Made by a program: the position numbers and the translations under genes. DNA of 43,136 bases from SZAS-103 sp964640525 (GTDB lineage: Bacteria; Pseudomonadota; Gammaproteobacteria; Xanthomonadales; Xanthomonadaceae): assembly GCA_964640525.1 (NCBI GenBank), contig CAZXGS010000022.1, positions 1 to 43,136 on the forward strand. The letters run 5' to 3'. This document shows positions 24,581-33,146 of this stretch, piece by piece; the stretch's first letter is position 1; each line of letters opens with the position of its first letter. The notes under the pieces are model-generated. The model searched no databases. It saw only the letters and a program-made list of their open reading frames with translations, and was not told where the DNA came from.

Positions 24581-25315
24581 TCAACGCGCCGCGCCAACCA
24601 GCGCACGCAGCCCGTCCGCATCCTCGATGCGGATCTGCCGCCCGTCCACCCGCAGCAGGTGCCTGGCCTGCAGGCGTGAGAGCGCACGCGCGACGGTTTC
24701 CAGTTGCAGGTCGAGGAAATTGCCCAGTTCGGCGCGGGTCATGCGCAACACCAGGTCGCTGGCACTCAAGCCAAGCGCCCTGGAGCGCGAGGCGAAATCC
24801 AGCAGGAACGACACCACCCGTTGCTCGGCCGTCAGCGTGCCCAGCGCCAGCATCCAGCCCCAATCGCGGCGGATCTCCGCCGCCAGCACCGCGGCCAGGC
24901 GTTCCTCGAACTGCGGCAGGCAACCGCGCAGGCGTTCGACCGGCAACTCGTGGACCTCGCCCACGTCCAGGGCCACCGCATCGCAGGCGTGAACCGGCAT
25001 GTCCAGCGCGTCCATGCCCAACAGGTCGCCACGCAAGCGAAAGCCGGTGATCTTTTCGCGGCCGTCGGCACTGACCACGCAGGTCTTGAAGAATCCGGCG
25101 TGGATCAGGTACAGCGCCGCACGCGGCTCGCCGGCGCGAAACAGGGTTTGCCGGGCACGCAGCGTGCGCCGGCGCAGCGGCAATCCTGCCACCAGCGACG
25201 CCAGCCCGTCAGGATGTGCCGCGCCGGGCCGCGGCAGCACGCGCGACATGGTGGCGTGAAGCGAATCGGCCAGGGTGTGGTCGGGTTCGGTGCTGACGAC
25301 ATCCAGATCCAGCAT
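24581..25315 (-). CDS. Crp/FNR-family regulator lacking the N-terminal iron-sulfur ligands (FNR paralogue)
   Basis: 244 residues, related in layout to the FNR at 19228-19983: the barrel (FFKTCVVSADGREKITGFRLRGDLLG matches FNR's KTCVVDRNGHEQVRGFHLPGELIG) and helix-turn-helix are kept. The three N-terminal Cys are gone, so no FNR-type [4Fe-4S] cluster; one central Cys (111, HACDAVAL) remains. The recognition helix reads ETVAR (Glu206, Ala209, Arg210), with Ser to Ala at the FNR contact position. It may be a DNR-like NO sensor or respond to another cue. ATG at 25315 with GGAGG upstream. Divergent from the RNR-like gene and convergent with the kinase. Confidence 0.88.
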   Translation of the reverse strand: MLDLDVVSTEPDHTLADSLHATMSRVLPRPGAAHPDGLASLVAGLPLRRRTLRARQTLFRAGEPRAALYLIHAGFFKTCVVSADGREKITGFRLRGDLLGMDALDMPVHACDAVALDVGEVHELPVERLRGCLPQFEERLAAVLAAEIRRDWGWMLALGTLTAEQRVVSFLLDFASRSRALGLSASDLVLRMTRAELGNFLDLQLETVARALSRLQARHLLRVDGRQIRIEDADGLRALVGAAR

Positions 25316-25479
25316 GGCCCACCTCCACCGTGATCGTTCGTGTGCGGCAAGCCTACGCGCGCGGCCGCGCGGGTCGATGAGCCTTCGGCAACGGTGTGTA
25401 ACGCTCGGTAACGCCTGCAGCCGGCACCGCAATGGCCAGCGACACGACGGCACCGCGGACCCAGCGATCGAACGATCGC

Positions 25480-25493
25480 TTGACCCCCGTCAA
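25480..25493. promoter_or_regulatory. FNR/Anr box before the RNR-like gene
   Basis: TTGACCCCCGTCAA, a perfect TTGAC-N4-GTCAA palindrome. It lies inside the longest open version of the downstream gene (ATG 25432), which argues that the true start is after it. The centre is about 69 nt before the TTG at 25555. Confidence 0.75.
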
Positions 25494-25554
25494 ATCGCCG
25501 CATTCCGCAGCGCCGATCATCACCGCATCGCCACGCCACGCCGGGACGCCCGCC

Positions 25555-26412
25555 TTGCGCTCCACCCGCTTCACCCACCCCGCCGCGGTCGATGCCTGGG
25601 ACCAGTGGTTCCGTTGGCGCGACGCTGGACGCCTGCGCGATCGCACCATCGACGCGACCTGGGCGCGCGTGGCGGCGGCAGTCGCACACGCCGATGCCGG
25701 CCATGCGCCGTGGTCGCAGCGCTACATGAACGCATTCCGGCGCTGGCAGGTGGTGCCCGACGAGCGCCTGCTCGCGCTGGCAGGGACCGGTGTCGTGCTG
25801 CGGGCGCTGGAGGCACCGGTGGCGATGCTCAACGTTGCCGCCTTCGTTGCCCCGAACGGCGCCGCGGCGCCACGCTTCCAGCGCGAGGGATTCCTCGATG
25901 CCTGCACCCTCGCCGTTCGACTGCTGGACGACGCCCTGTTGCAGGTCCGCACGCGCCCGTCCACCGGCAGGCGCCTGCGCGTGGGCGTGCTCGGCCTGGC
26001 CGATGCGATGGCGCTGATGGACCTCCCCTACCGCAGCGACGCGGCGCTTGCCTTTGCCTCAGGCATCGGCCAACTGCTGGATGCCGGAACCCTGCAGGGC
26101 ACCCTCGACCTGGCCCGCGAGCGCGGCGGTGAGCGCGCCACGGCGGCACGCCTGCGGCAGTTGCACGCGCGCGGTTCGCCTCCGGATCTCGTCGCCGCCA
26201 TCGCCGAACACGGCCAGCGCCATGCCGGGCTCACCGCGATCGACGCCCATCCGCGACTGGCACAACTGGCCAATGCCGCCAGCCACGGCATCGAACCACG
26301 CACGCCGATCCAGCCTCTGGAGCAGGCAGACGCCGACGGCAAGGCTTGCAGCGCGATCCGGGAAGCGCTTGCACGCTGGGTGGATGCGCCGGCCAGGAAG
26401 GACAGCGGGTGA
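25555..26412 (+). CDS. Ribonucleotide-reductase large-subunit-like protein (truncated, probable pseudoenzyme)
   Basis: About 285 residues from the TTG at 25555. The frame is open back to an ATG at 25432, but a perfect FNR box at 25480-25493 would then be inside the gene and similarity only begins near RFTHPAAVDAWDQWF. Stretches NVAAFV, DACTLAVRLLDDAL and RRLRVGVLGLADAMALMDLPY match the barrel region of class I/II RNR (usual forms NLAxFV, AVRxLDNxI, RxIGxGxxGLADxL). The N-x-C-x-E finger loop, the other active-site cysteines and the C-terminal CxxC region are missing, so nucleotide reduction is unlikely. It may be a regulatory or repurposed RNR fold. Divergent from the FNR paralogue. Confidence 0.65.
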   Translation: MRSTRFTHPAAVDAWDQWFRWRDAGRLRDRTIDATWARVAAAVAHADAGHAPWSQRYMNAFRRWQVVPDERLLALAGTGVVLRALEAPVAMLNVAAFVAPNGAAAPRFQREGFLDACTLAVRLLDDALLQVRTRPSTGRRLRVGVLGLADAMALMDLPYRSDAALAFASGIGQLLDAGTLQGTLDLARERGGERATAARLRQLHARGSPPDLVAAIAEHGQRHAGLTAIDAHPRLAQLANAASHGIEPRTPIQPLEQADADGKACSAIREALARWVDAPARKDSG

Positions 26413-26507
26413 CCGTGCAGCCCGCCAGCGATCGTGGAGTGACCGCCGGATCGACGCTCGCCACGCCCTGGTGCGCTTCAGGAATTGCCCCGACCGGTGA
26501 GCGGCCG

Positions 26508-26993
26508 TCATTCCTGCTTCGCAGCCGCCGTCACCGTCACCCGTCCCTGCATGCCCGCCTCCAGGTGACCGGCGATCAGACAGGCATACGTGAACTGGCC
26601 GGCGGTGCCGAACTTCCACAGCAGGTCGCCGGACTTGCCCGGTGCGAGCGTCACCGCGCTGGCATCGGCATGCACCATGCCCGGATGCCGCTTCATCATT
26701 GCCGCATGCGCGTCGATGTCGGCGGCGGTGCCGAGCACGAACTCGTGCGCCAGCTTGCCGTCGTTGACGATGTGCAGGCGCACCGTCTGTCCCTTCGCGA
26801 CCCTGATCGAGGAGGGGTCGAAGCGCATTGCATCGCTCATCCGGATGGTGATCGTGCGCTGCACGTCGCGACTTCGCCCGGGTTGCCCGAATGACGTCGC
26901 AATTCCCTCGTCGTGCGCGACGGCCGACAGCGGGGCGAACGTGGCGATCAGGGCGATGGCGCAGATCGAACGCGGACGAAGGACGGTTGGCAT
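26508..26993 (-). CDS. Exported cupredoxin (plastocyanin/azurin-like copper protein)
   Basis: 161 residues. Signal peptide about 1-26 (cleavage near SAVA-HDEG). One cupredoxin domain with the type-1 copper set His83 (LAHEFVLG), Cys138, His143 and Met148 (CLIAGHLEAGM). A His/Met-rich stretch (about 95-110: HAAMMKRHPGMVH) near the site could bind extra copper, as in copper-resistance cupredoxins. Periplasmic electron carrier or copper-handling protein; distinct from azurin. ATG at 26993 with GGAG seven bases upstream. Convergent with the RNR-like gene, stand-alone. Confidence 0.9.
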   Translation of the reverse strand: MPTVLRPRSICAIALIATFAPLSAVAHDEGIATSFGQPGRSRDVQRTITIRMSDAMRFDPSSIRVAKGQTVRLHIVNDGKLAHEFVLGTAADIDAHAAMMKRHPGMVHADASAVTLAPGKSGDLLWKFGTAGQFTYACLIAGHLEAGMQGRVTVTAAAKQE

Positions 26994-27275
26994 GCAAGGC
27001 TCCGCGAAAGGGTCACTTTGGCGCGCTGGCCGGCGTGGCGGAAAACGGGGCGACGCCGGCACGTCAACGCCTTGCGCCGGCCTTGCCGCCCCGCATGAAC
27101 CTCGGACCCGGCGCCAAGCTCGAGCGTCCGCCCGCAACAAAGGAACATCTGAACAAGTGGATTCCGTTCGTGGTGAGTCCTTCGGCAGGCTCAGGACAGG
27201 CCTGTCGAACCATGAACGGAATCAACGATCTGCGGTAGCAAACCGGCAGGGTTTTCGGCGCACTTCAGACTCTTC
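26994..27275. other. Intergenic region between cupredoxin and pgi
   Basis: About 280 bp. Holds the cupredoxin promoter, a dispersed repeat (27166-27218) and the end of the zwf-pgi transcript. There is no convincing gene and no clear T-run terminator. Confidence 0.5.
27166..27218 (+). repeat. Dispersed palindromic repeat, copy A
   Basis: Contains TTCGGCAGGCTCAGGACAGG followed by CCTGTCGAACCATGAACGG, an imperfect palindrome flanked by CGTTCGT and GAACGG. It is present in inverted orientation at 32689-32738. This is a familiar intergenic repeat type in proteobacterial genomes. Confidence 0.8.
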
Positions 27276-29051
27276 CTAACGCGTCTTGCGGAACCTCTGG
27301 TAGCGCTTGATCAACGCCGCGGTGGAACTGTCGTGGCCGCTCTTGCCCGCCTTGGTGGAGGCGATCTCCGCCGCCGTGCCCTTGGCCAGGTGCTTGCCCA
27401 GTTCGACCCCGAACTGGTCGAAGGAGTCGATGTTCCACACCACGCCCTGCACGAACACCGCGTGCTCGTACAACGCCACCAGTGCGCCCAGCGTCTGCGG
27501 CGTCAGCTTCTCGGCGAGGATGGTGTTGCTCGGCCGGTTGCCGTCGCAAACGTGGTGCGGGACCAGCGCCGCCGGCACGCCATCGGCCGCGACCTGCTCG
27601 GGGGTTCGCCCGAAGGCCAATGCCTCGCCCTGCGCGAACAGGTTGGCGATCAACAGGTCGTGCTGTTCGAGCGAGGAACCGTCCACCGGCTGGCAGAAGC
27701 CGATCAGGTCGCAGGGGATCAGGCGCGTGCCCTGGTGGATCAACTGGTAGAACGAGTGCTGGCCGTTGGTGCCAGGCTCGCCCCAGTAGATTGGCCCGGT
27801 CTCGCAGGCCACCAGGCCGCCTTCCAGATCCACGTGCTTGCCGTTGCTCTCCATCGTCAATTGCTGCAGGTAGGCCGGGAAGCGCTTGAGGTAGTTCGAA
27901 TACGGCAGCACCGCCACGGTCTCGGCGCCGAACAGGAAGTTGTTGTTCCAGATCGCCAGCATGCCCATCAGCATCGGCAGGTTGCGTTCCGGCGGCGCGC
28001 TGCGGAAGTGGTTGTCCATGGCATGGAAACCGGACAGCATGGCGCGGAAGTTTTCCGGCCCGATCGCGATCATGGTGGACAGGCCGATCGCGGAGTCCAT
28101 CGAGTAACGACCGCCGACCCAGTCCCACATCGCGAACATGTTGGCTGGGTCGATGCCGAACTTCTTGACCTCCTCCAGGTTCGAGGACACCGCCACGAAG
28201 TGCTTGGCCACCGCCTTCGGGTCGCGCATGGTGGTCACCACCCAATCCCTCGCGGCGTTGGCGTTGGTCAACGTCTCCAGGGTAGTGAAGGTCTTGGAGC
28301 AGACGATGAACAGGGTCTCGCCGGGGTCGATGTCGCGGGTGGCCTCGTGGAAATCGGCGCCATCGACGTTGGACACGAAGCGGACGTTGAGTTCGCGCTG
28401 GCTGTAGGCCTTGAGGGCCTCGTAGGCCATCACCGGGCCGAGGTCGGAACCACCGATGCCGATGTTGACGATGTTGCGGATGCGCCGACCCGAGTTGCCT
28501 CGCCATTCGCCGCTGCGGATCTTGCCGGCGAAGGCCATCATCTGGTCGAGCACGGCGTGGACTTCGGGCACCACGTTGTGACCGTCGCACATGAACGCGG
28601 CCGACTTGGGCGCGCGCAGCGCCACGTGCAGTACCGCGCGGTCCTCGGTGGAATTGATCTTGTGGCCGGCAAACATCGCGTCGCGTTTTTGCGTGACTTC
28701 GCTGGCCGCGGCCAGCTTGAACAGCAATTGCAGGGTCTCGTCGGTGACGCGGTTCTTCGAATAATCCAGGTACAGACCGGTGCCCAGCGCCTCGGCGCAC
28801 ATCCGGGTGCCACGGCGCTCGTCGGCCTTGAACAGGTCGCGCAGGTGCGTGGAGGTGAGCTTGCCGGCGTGGGTCTTGAGCGCCAGCCACTCCGGACGCA
28901 TGGTCGGCCGCACCAGTTTGGCGGGCCGTCCTGGCGGGCGCACGGCGGCAGGCGCGGAAGGCGCGGAAGGCGCACGCGGCGGTGCGGGCGGGGTACGCGA
29001 GGGCGGCGCGGCGGGGGTGCGGGGCGGCGGCGTGGATCCGATCGGCATCAT
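27276..29051 (-). CDS. pgi: Glucose-6-phosphate isomerase with Pro-rich N-terminal extension
   Basis: 591 residues. Interconverts glucose-6-phosphate and fructose-6-phosphate. Family motifs: NIGIGGSDLGPVM, GGRYSMDSAIGLS, the active-site region DNHFRSAPPERNLP, WGEPGTNGQHSFYQLIHQG, and a C-terminal FDQFGVELGK. The core begins near residue 51 (MRPEWLALK). Residues 1-50 are almost only Pro/Ala/Ser/Arg (for example TPPPRTPAAPPSR) and not part of the fold. The start at 29051 overlaps the tal stop (ATGATG/TGA), supporting coupling from there; an internal start at residue 51 is the alternative. Last gene of the zwf-HAD-tal-pgi operon. Confidence 0.93.
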   Translation of the reverse strand: MMPIGSTPPPRTPAAPPSRTPPAPPRAPSAPSAPAAVRPPGRPAKLVRPTMRPEWLALKTHAGKLTSTHLRDLFKADERRGTRMCAEALGTGLYLDYSKNRVTDETLQLLFKLAAASEVTQKRDAMFAGHKINSTEDRAVLHVALRAPKSAAFMCDGHNVVPEVHAVLDQMMAFAGKIRSGEWRGNSGRRIRNIVNIGIGGSDLGPVMAYEALKAYSQRELNVRFVSNVDGADFHEATRDIDPGETLFIVCSKTFTTLETLTNANAARDWVVTTMRDPKAVAKHFVAVSSNLEEVKKFGIDPANMFAMWDWVGGRYSMDSAIGLSTMIAIGPENFRAMLSGFHAMDNHFRSAPPERNLPMLMGMLAIWNNNFLFGAETVAVLPYSNYLKRFPAYLQQLTMESNGKHVDLEGGLVACETGPIYWGEPGTNGQHSFYQLIHQGTRLIPCDLIGFCQPVDGSSLEQHDLLIANLFAQGEALAFGRTPEQVAADGVPAALVPHHVCDGNRPSNTILAEKLTPQTLGALVALYEHAVFVQGVVWNIDSFDQFGVELGKHLAKGTAAEIASTKAGKSGHDSSTAALIKRYQRFRKTR

Positions 29052-30130
29052 TTGGCTCCTGCGGGGGCGAGATCCCGGGTTTTTGCGGCGATGCGCGCGA
29101 GCAGATCCTTCCAGGACTTCACGAACGCTGCCGCACCGTCATTCTGCAAGCGCGCGGCGAGCGCGTCGATATCCACGCCGGCCTGCGCGAAGCGCGCCAG
29201 CATCGCCTCGCCGTCCTCGTCCAGCGCGTGGCCGATGGCGCCGTGGTCGGCGTAAGCCTTGAGGGTCTTCTCCGGCACCGTGTCGATGGTGTCCGGCGCG
29301 GCCAGCGCCTGCACGTACAGCACGTCCGAGGCAGCCGGATCCTTGGTTCCGGTGCTGGCCCACAGCAACCGCTGCGGCTTGCCGCCGGCGGCGATGACCT
29401 GTTGCATGCGCGCGGAGGCCAGCAACTGCCGGTAGGCGCAGTGAGTTCGCTGACCGATGGCGATGCCAAGGTGGTTCTTCAGCTCGGCCGGCACGCCGGA
29501 CGCGACCGCCTTGTCCCAGCGGCTGACGAACACCGAGGCCACCGAGGCGATGGCCGGATCCAGGCCGGCCGCGATGCGGCGCTCGATGCCGCGCAGGTAG
29601 GCGTTCGCGGACGCGAGGTATTGCTCGCGCGAGAACAGCAAGGTGACGTTGACGGGCACGCCCGCGAAGATCGCCTCCTCGATCGCCGGCACGCCCTCGG
29701 GGGTGCCGGGAATCTTGACGAACAGGTTGGGCCGCGCAGCCTGCGCGTGGATGGCCCGGGCCGCGGCCACCGTGCCCGCGGTGTCGGCGGCCAGCAGCGG
29801 CGAGACTTCCATCGACACCCAGCCATCCACGCCGGAGGTTGCTTCGTGGGTCGGGGCGAACAGGTCGGCGGCGCGGCGCAGGTCGTCCAGCGCCAGGCGG
29901 ATGAAAGCGTCCTCGCCGGTGATGCCCCTGTCGGCCATCGCCACGATGTCGGCATCGTAGGTCGCGGTGCCGGCGATGGCCTCGTCGAAGATGGTCGGGT
30001 TCGAGGTCAGGCCGGTGACGTTGAATTCGGCGATGTAGCGCGCCAGGGTGCCATCGTCGAGGATGTCGCGGGTGATGTTGTCCAGCCAGATGCTCTGGCC
30101 CAGGTCGTGCAATGCCTTGGTGGGATTCAT
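29048..30130 (-). CDS. tal: Transaldolase
   Basis: 360 residues, the size of the longer transaldolase subfamily. Transfers dihydroxyacetone units in the pentose phosphate pathway. The Schiff-base Lys is Lys139 in NLFVKIPGT. GLTSNPTIF (40-48) and VSMEVSPLLA (105-114) are typical of the family. ATG at 30130; 22 nt after the HAD gene; overlaps pgi at its 3' end. Confidence 0.94.
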   Translation of the reverse strand: MNPTKALHDLGQSIWLDNITRDILDDGTLARYIAEFNVTGLTSNPTIFDEAIAGTATYDADIVAMADRGITGEDAFIRLALDDLRRAADLFAPTHEATSGVDGWVSMEVSPLLAADTAGTVAAARAIHAQAARPNLFVKIPGTPEGVPAIEEAIFAGVPVNVTLLFSREQYLASANAYLRGIERRIAAGLDPAIASVASVFVSRWDKAVASGVPAELKNHLGIAIGQRTHCAYRQLLASARMQQVIAAGGKPQRLLWASTGTKDPAASDVLYVQALAAPDTIDTVPEKTLKAYADHGAIGHALDEDGEAMLARFAQAGVDIDALAARLQNDGAAAFVKSWKDLLARIAAKTRDLAPAGAK

Positions 30131-30152
30131 CGGGGTTCCTTGGTGGAGACGG

Positions 30153-30839
30153 TTATCGTCGCGCAGGCGCGCGTTGCGGGAACAGCCAGTCGGCGCCGAT
30201 CGTGCAAAGCTCACCGATGCGTTCGACCGTGCGATCCGGCGGTGGTTCCGGCATCTTGCCTAGGGCCTCGACGGCGTAGTGGCCCTGGCGGACGAACACG
30301 CAGGTCAACATTGGGCCCATGCTGGCCTTCATCTGCGCGAGCAATCCCGGCTTGTCGTCGACCATCACGTAGTGCGCGGCGGGAAAGCGCGCGCGCATGG
30401 CATCGAGACTGCGCTGCTTGTGGATGGCGATCTCCACCCTGCCGTCCACCGCGTCCCACAGGCCGGCGTGCTGGATCTTGCGCGGCTGGAACACGATGTC
30501 GCCGTCGGAGAAGATCGCGGTGGTGCCGAAGCTGGACAGGTGCGCGATGGCTTCCAGCGCGTCGGGATAGCGGCCGGCCGCAAACGGGTAGTCGAGCAGG
30601 AACGATGCCACCTCCGGCAGCCGCGGGTCGGCGCCGATCTCCAGCCGCATGCGCTGCAGCGCCTGCAGGTAATCGACATACCCCAGCGCGTCGCGCAGCG
30701 CCTCGTAGTGCTTCCAGTAGATCCGGCTGCGCTCGGGACCGAAGGACTCAAGCAGGCGTGCGCCAAGCGCGTCCTTGAAGCCGTCGTTGTCGAACAGCGT
30801 GTTGTCGACATCGAACAGGATGACGGTGCCGCTCAGCAC
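30153..30839 (-). CDS. HAD-superfamily hydrolase
   Basis: 228 residues. HAD motif I FDVDNTLFDN (Asp10 nucleophile, Asp12), motif II SDGD near 114, Lys in the KIQHAGL/HKQRSL region, and motif IV VMVDDKPG. A helical cap lies between motif I and II. Probably a phosphatase on a small phosphorylated compound; its place between zwf and tal suggests clearing a sugar-phosphate or side product. GTG start at 30839 overlaps the zwf stop by 7 nt. Confidence 0.85.
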   Translation of the reverse strand: MLSGTVILFDVDNTLFDNDGFKDALGARLLESFGPERSRIYWKHYEALRDALGYVDYLQALQRMRLEIGADPRLPEVASFLLDYPFAAGRYPDALEAIAHLSSFGTTAIFSDGDIVFQPRKIQHAGLWDAVDGRVEIAIHKQRSLDAMRARFPAAHYVMVDDKPGLLAQMKASMGPMLTCVFVRQGHYAVEALGKMPEPPPDRTVERIGELCTIGADWLFPQRAPARR

Positions 30840-32254
30840 GGCTGGTGCGCCTCGTCCTGCGGGTCATGCCAACCCTCGCGCGCGGCGACCAGCTTGGCCG
30901 CCGCAGCCGGGCCCCAACTGCCGGGCTTGTAGGCGACCGGCGGCTCGATGTGGACGCCGGGCACCCCGGCCACCACCGGCTCGACCACGCGCCAGGCCGC
31001 TTCCACCGAGTCGTCGCGGGTGAACAGCGCCGCATCGCCGCGCACCGCATCGTTGAGCAGGCGCTCGTAGGGAGACATCTCGCGCGCCAGTTGGCGCCGG
31101 GCGACCAGTTCGACGCGCTCGCCCACCATGTCCTCGCCAACCTTCTTGACCCGCGTCCCCGCGCTGATCGACACCTCCGGGCTGAGCCGGAACCGGAAGT
31201 AGTTGGAATCGCGCGCGCCCACGTCGTCGAACACGCCCACCGGCGGGCGCTTGAGATCGACGAACACCTCGGTGGCGGTGATCGGCAGGTTCTTGCCGGC
31301 GCGGATGTAGAACGGCACCCCCGCCCAGCGCCAGGTGTCGATGTGCAGGCGCAGCGCAGCGAACGTCTCGACTTTCGAATCCTTGGCCACGCCCGGCTCG
31401 TCGCGGTAGCCCTCGAACTGGCCACGCACCACCTCGCGCGGATCCAGTGGACGCATCGCCCGGAACAGGCGCAGCTTCTCGGCGCGCAGCGCATCCACCT
31501 CGCGCGTGGTCGGCGCATCCATCGCCAGCAGCGCCACCACCTGCAGCAGGTGGTTCTGGATCACGTCGCGGATCGTTCCGACTTCCTCGTAGAACGCCCC
31601 GCGTCCTTGCACCCCGAACGACTCGGCCATGGTGATCTGCACGCTGTCCACGTAGTGGCGGTTCCAGATCGGCTCCAGGAAGGTGTTGGCAAAGCGGAAA
31701 TACAACAGGTTTTGCACCGCCTCCTTGCCAAGGTAATGATCGATGCGGAAGATCGACGGCTCGGGAAACACCGAATGCAGAGTGTCGTTGAGCGTGTGCG
31801 CCGAGACGAGGTCACGGCCGAAGGGCTTCTCCACGATCACCCGCGCGCCCCTGGCGCAGCCGGCGGCATCCAGCCCGCGCACCACGGTGCCGAACAGGCT
31901 GGGCGGAATGGCCAGGTAATGGATCGGGCGCTGTGCCGCGCCAAGCAGCGTGCGCAGGCGGGTGAAGGTGTCGGCATCGCCGTAGTCGCCGTCGATGTAC
32001 TGCAGACGCTCGATCAGCCTGGCGAACGCCGCCGGATCCAGGGTGTCGTGCTTGACGATGCTGTCTTGCGCACGCGCCTTGAGTTGATCGAGCGTCCAGC
32101 CGGCACGCGCCACGCCGATGATCGGAACATCCAGGCCATCGCGGCGAATCATCGCTTGCAGGGCCGGGAAGATCTTCTTGTACGCCAGGTCCCCGGTGGC
32201 GCCGAAAAACACGAATGCATCTGACACGAGGTTGCTGCCGGCATCGGCCATCAT
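30833..32254 (-). CDS. zwf: Glucose-6-phosphate dehydrogenase
   Basis: 473 residues. First step of the oxidative pentose phosphate and Entner-Doudoroff routes. Nucleotide-binding FGATGDLAYKKIFPAL near the N-terminus, the active-site signature RIDHYLGKE (about 178-186), and FYIRAGKNLP near the C-terminal third. Two ATGs in tandem (32254, 32251) follow GGAGG; the second has the better spacing. First gene of the operon with HAD, tal and pgi, so these four supply hexose-phosphate interconversion and NADPH. Confidence 0.95.
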   Translation of the reverse strand: MMADAGSNLVSDAFVFFGATGDLAYKKIFPALQAMIRRDGLDVPIIGVARAGWTLDQLKARAQDSIVKHDTLDPAAFARLIERLQYIDGDYGDADTFTRLRTLLGAAQRPIHYLAIPPSLFGTVVRGLDAAGCARGARVIVEKPFGRDLVSAHTLNDTLHSVFPEPSIFRIDHYLGKEAVQNLLYFRFANTFLEPIWNRHYVDSVQITMAESFGVQGRGAFYEEVGTIRDVIQNHLLQVVALLAMDAPTTREVDALRAEKLRLFRAMRPLDPREVVRGQFEGYRDEPGVAKDSKVETFAALRLHIDTWRWAGVPFYIRAGKNLPITATEVFVDLKRPPVGVFDDVGARDSNYFRFRLSPEVSISAGTRVKKVGEDMVGERVELVARRQLAREMSPYERLLNDAVRGDAALFTRDDSVEAAWRVVEPVVAGVPGVHIEPPVAYKPGSWGPAAAAKLVAAREGWHDPQDEAHQPC

Positions 32255-32389
32255 TTGCCTCCATCGCAACGAACCCGCACGCAAGCGATGTCATTGCGGG
32301 CGGAAGAATGAAGGATAACAGGGTGCTGGGTTGGTCGCGGACGGGGCGGCGACGGTGCGCGCGAAAGGGAAGCTCTGAACAAGCCGTCA

Positions 32390-32655
32390 TTGCGAGATCG
32401 CTTTTCCGTTCCGGAAATGCCCACGGGCCATGCACCTGACACCCAGCCGTCATGGCGAGGCCCGCAGGGCCGTGGCCATCCAGAAATTCGGAGCCAAGAC
32501 GCTGGATCGCTTCGCTGCGCTCGCGATGACAAACGGAAGGCACGACGAATCAACGACTTATCGCATGAGTTCATGGAGAGGAGCGCAGCGACGTGGCAAT
32601 CCAGAAATATATGAAAAATCAGAAGCATGGATTGCTTCACTGCGTTCGCAATGAC
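32390..32655 (+). repeat. Two partial copies of a dispersed intergenic repeat
   Basis: Segments CGTCATGGCGAGG...GCCATCCAGAAAT...CTGGATCGCTTCGCTGCGCTCGC (about 32449-32531) and GGAGCGCAGCGACGTGGCAATCCAGAAAT...TGGATTGCTTCACTGCGTTCGC (about 32578-32654) belong to the widespread imperfect inverted repeat that reads GTCATTGCGAG at its ends. A third fragment (GTCATTGCGAGATCGC) starts at 32387. They lie upstream of zwf. No gene is evident. Confidence 0.75.
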
Positions 32656-32688
32656 GCCATTTCGACTTGTTCAGATGGTCCAAAGGCG

Positions 32689-32738
32689 TGGTTCGACAGG
32701 CCTGTCCTGAGCCTGTCGAAGGGCTCATCACGAACGGA
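32689..32738 (-). repeat. Dispersed palindromic repeat, copy B
   Basis: GGTTCGACAGGCCTGTCCTG followed by AGCCTGTCGAAGGGCTC is the inverted counterpart of the repeat at 27166-27218, about 5.5 kb away, flanking the zwf operon. Confidence 0.8.
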
Positions 32739-32982
32739 CGGACCGATGCCGGTTCGGCCGAACGACATGCACCGCCCCGATGACCACAATTGCTTTGCGG
32801 AATCGTGCCCGCTCGCCTTGATCGGCACCGCCTGGTATCCGGCTCTTGTTCATCGGCCCGCCGCTTCGCTCCACGCTCCCCACGGTCGGTCGCACTTCCG
32901 CTGTTGCGCTTCGCTTCGTTCGCCGTGGTCAACTTACGAGAGGGCTTTCACCTCCAAGCGGGCGCCCGTGTCAGGCGCACAC
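32739..32982. other. Intergenic region between repeats and the tRNA terminator
   Basis: About 240 bp with no convincing gene. Short open frames here (for example ...AFTSKRAPVSGAHKKG on the plus strand) resemble translations often over-annotated next to tRNA genes. Confidence 0.4.
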
Positions 32983-33007
32983 AAAAAGGGCCGCCTTGCG
33001 GCAGCCC
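32983..33007 (-). terminator. Intrinsic terminator after tRNA-Glu
   Basis: On the minus strand GGGCTGCC-GCAA-GGCGGCCC forms an 8-bp stem with a tetraloop, followed by TTTTT. It lies 16 nt past the tRNA-Glu 3' end. Confidence 0.88.
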
Positions 33008-33023
33008 AGATCGTTGCTTGGTT

Positions 33024-33099
33024 TGGCGTCCCCACGGGGATTCGAACCCCGGTCGCGTCCGTGAAAGGGACGTGTCCTAGGCCTCTAGACGATGGGGAC
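33024..33099 (-). tRNA. tRNA-Glu (anticodon TTC)
   Basis: 76 nt including an encoded CCA. GTCCCC acceptor stem, D arm with CTAGAGGCC, anticodon loop CTTTCAC with TTC, and T arm GGGGTTCGAATCCCC. Confidence 0.95.
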
Positions 33100-33112
33100 G
33101 CGGATGACGCGA

Positions 33113-33146
33113 CCGCGATCAGGGTTCGAGGCAATCCTGATCGCGG
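33113..33146. other. Hairpin in the tRNA-Ala/tRNA-Glu spacer
   Basis: Perfect 11-bp stem CCGCGATCAGG / CCTGATCGCGG with a 12-nt loop in the 146-nt spacer of the probable two-tRNA transcript. It may be a processing signal; there is no T-run on the minus strand. Confidence 0.5.
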
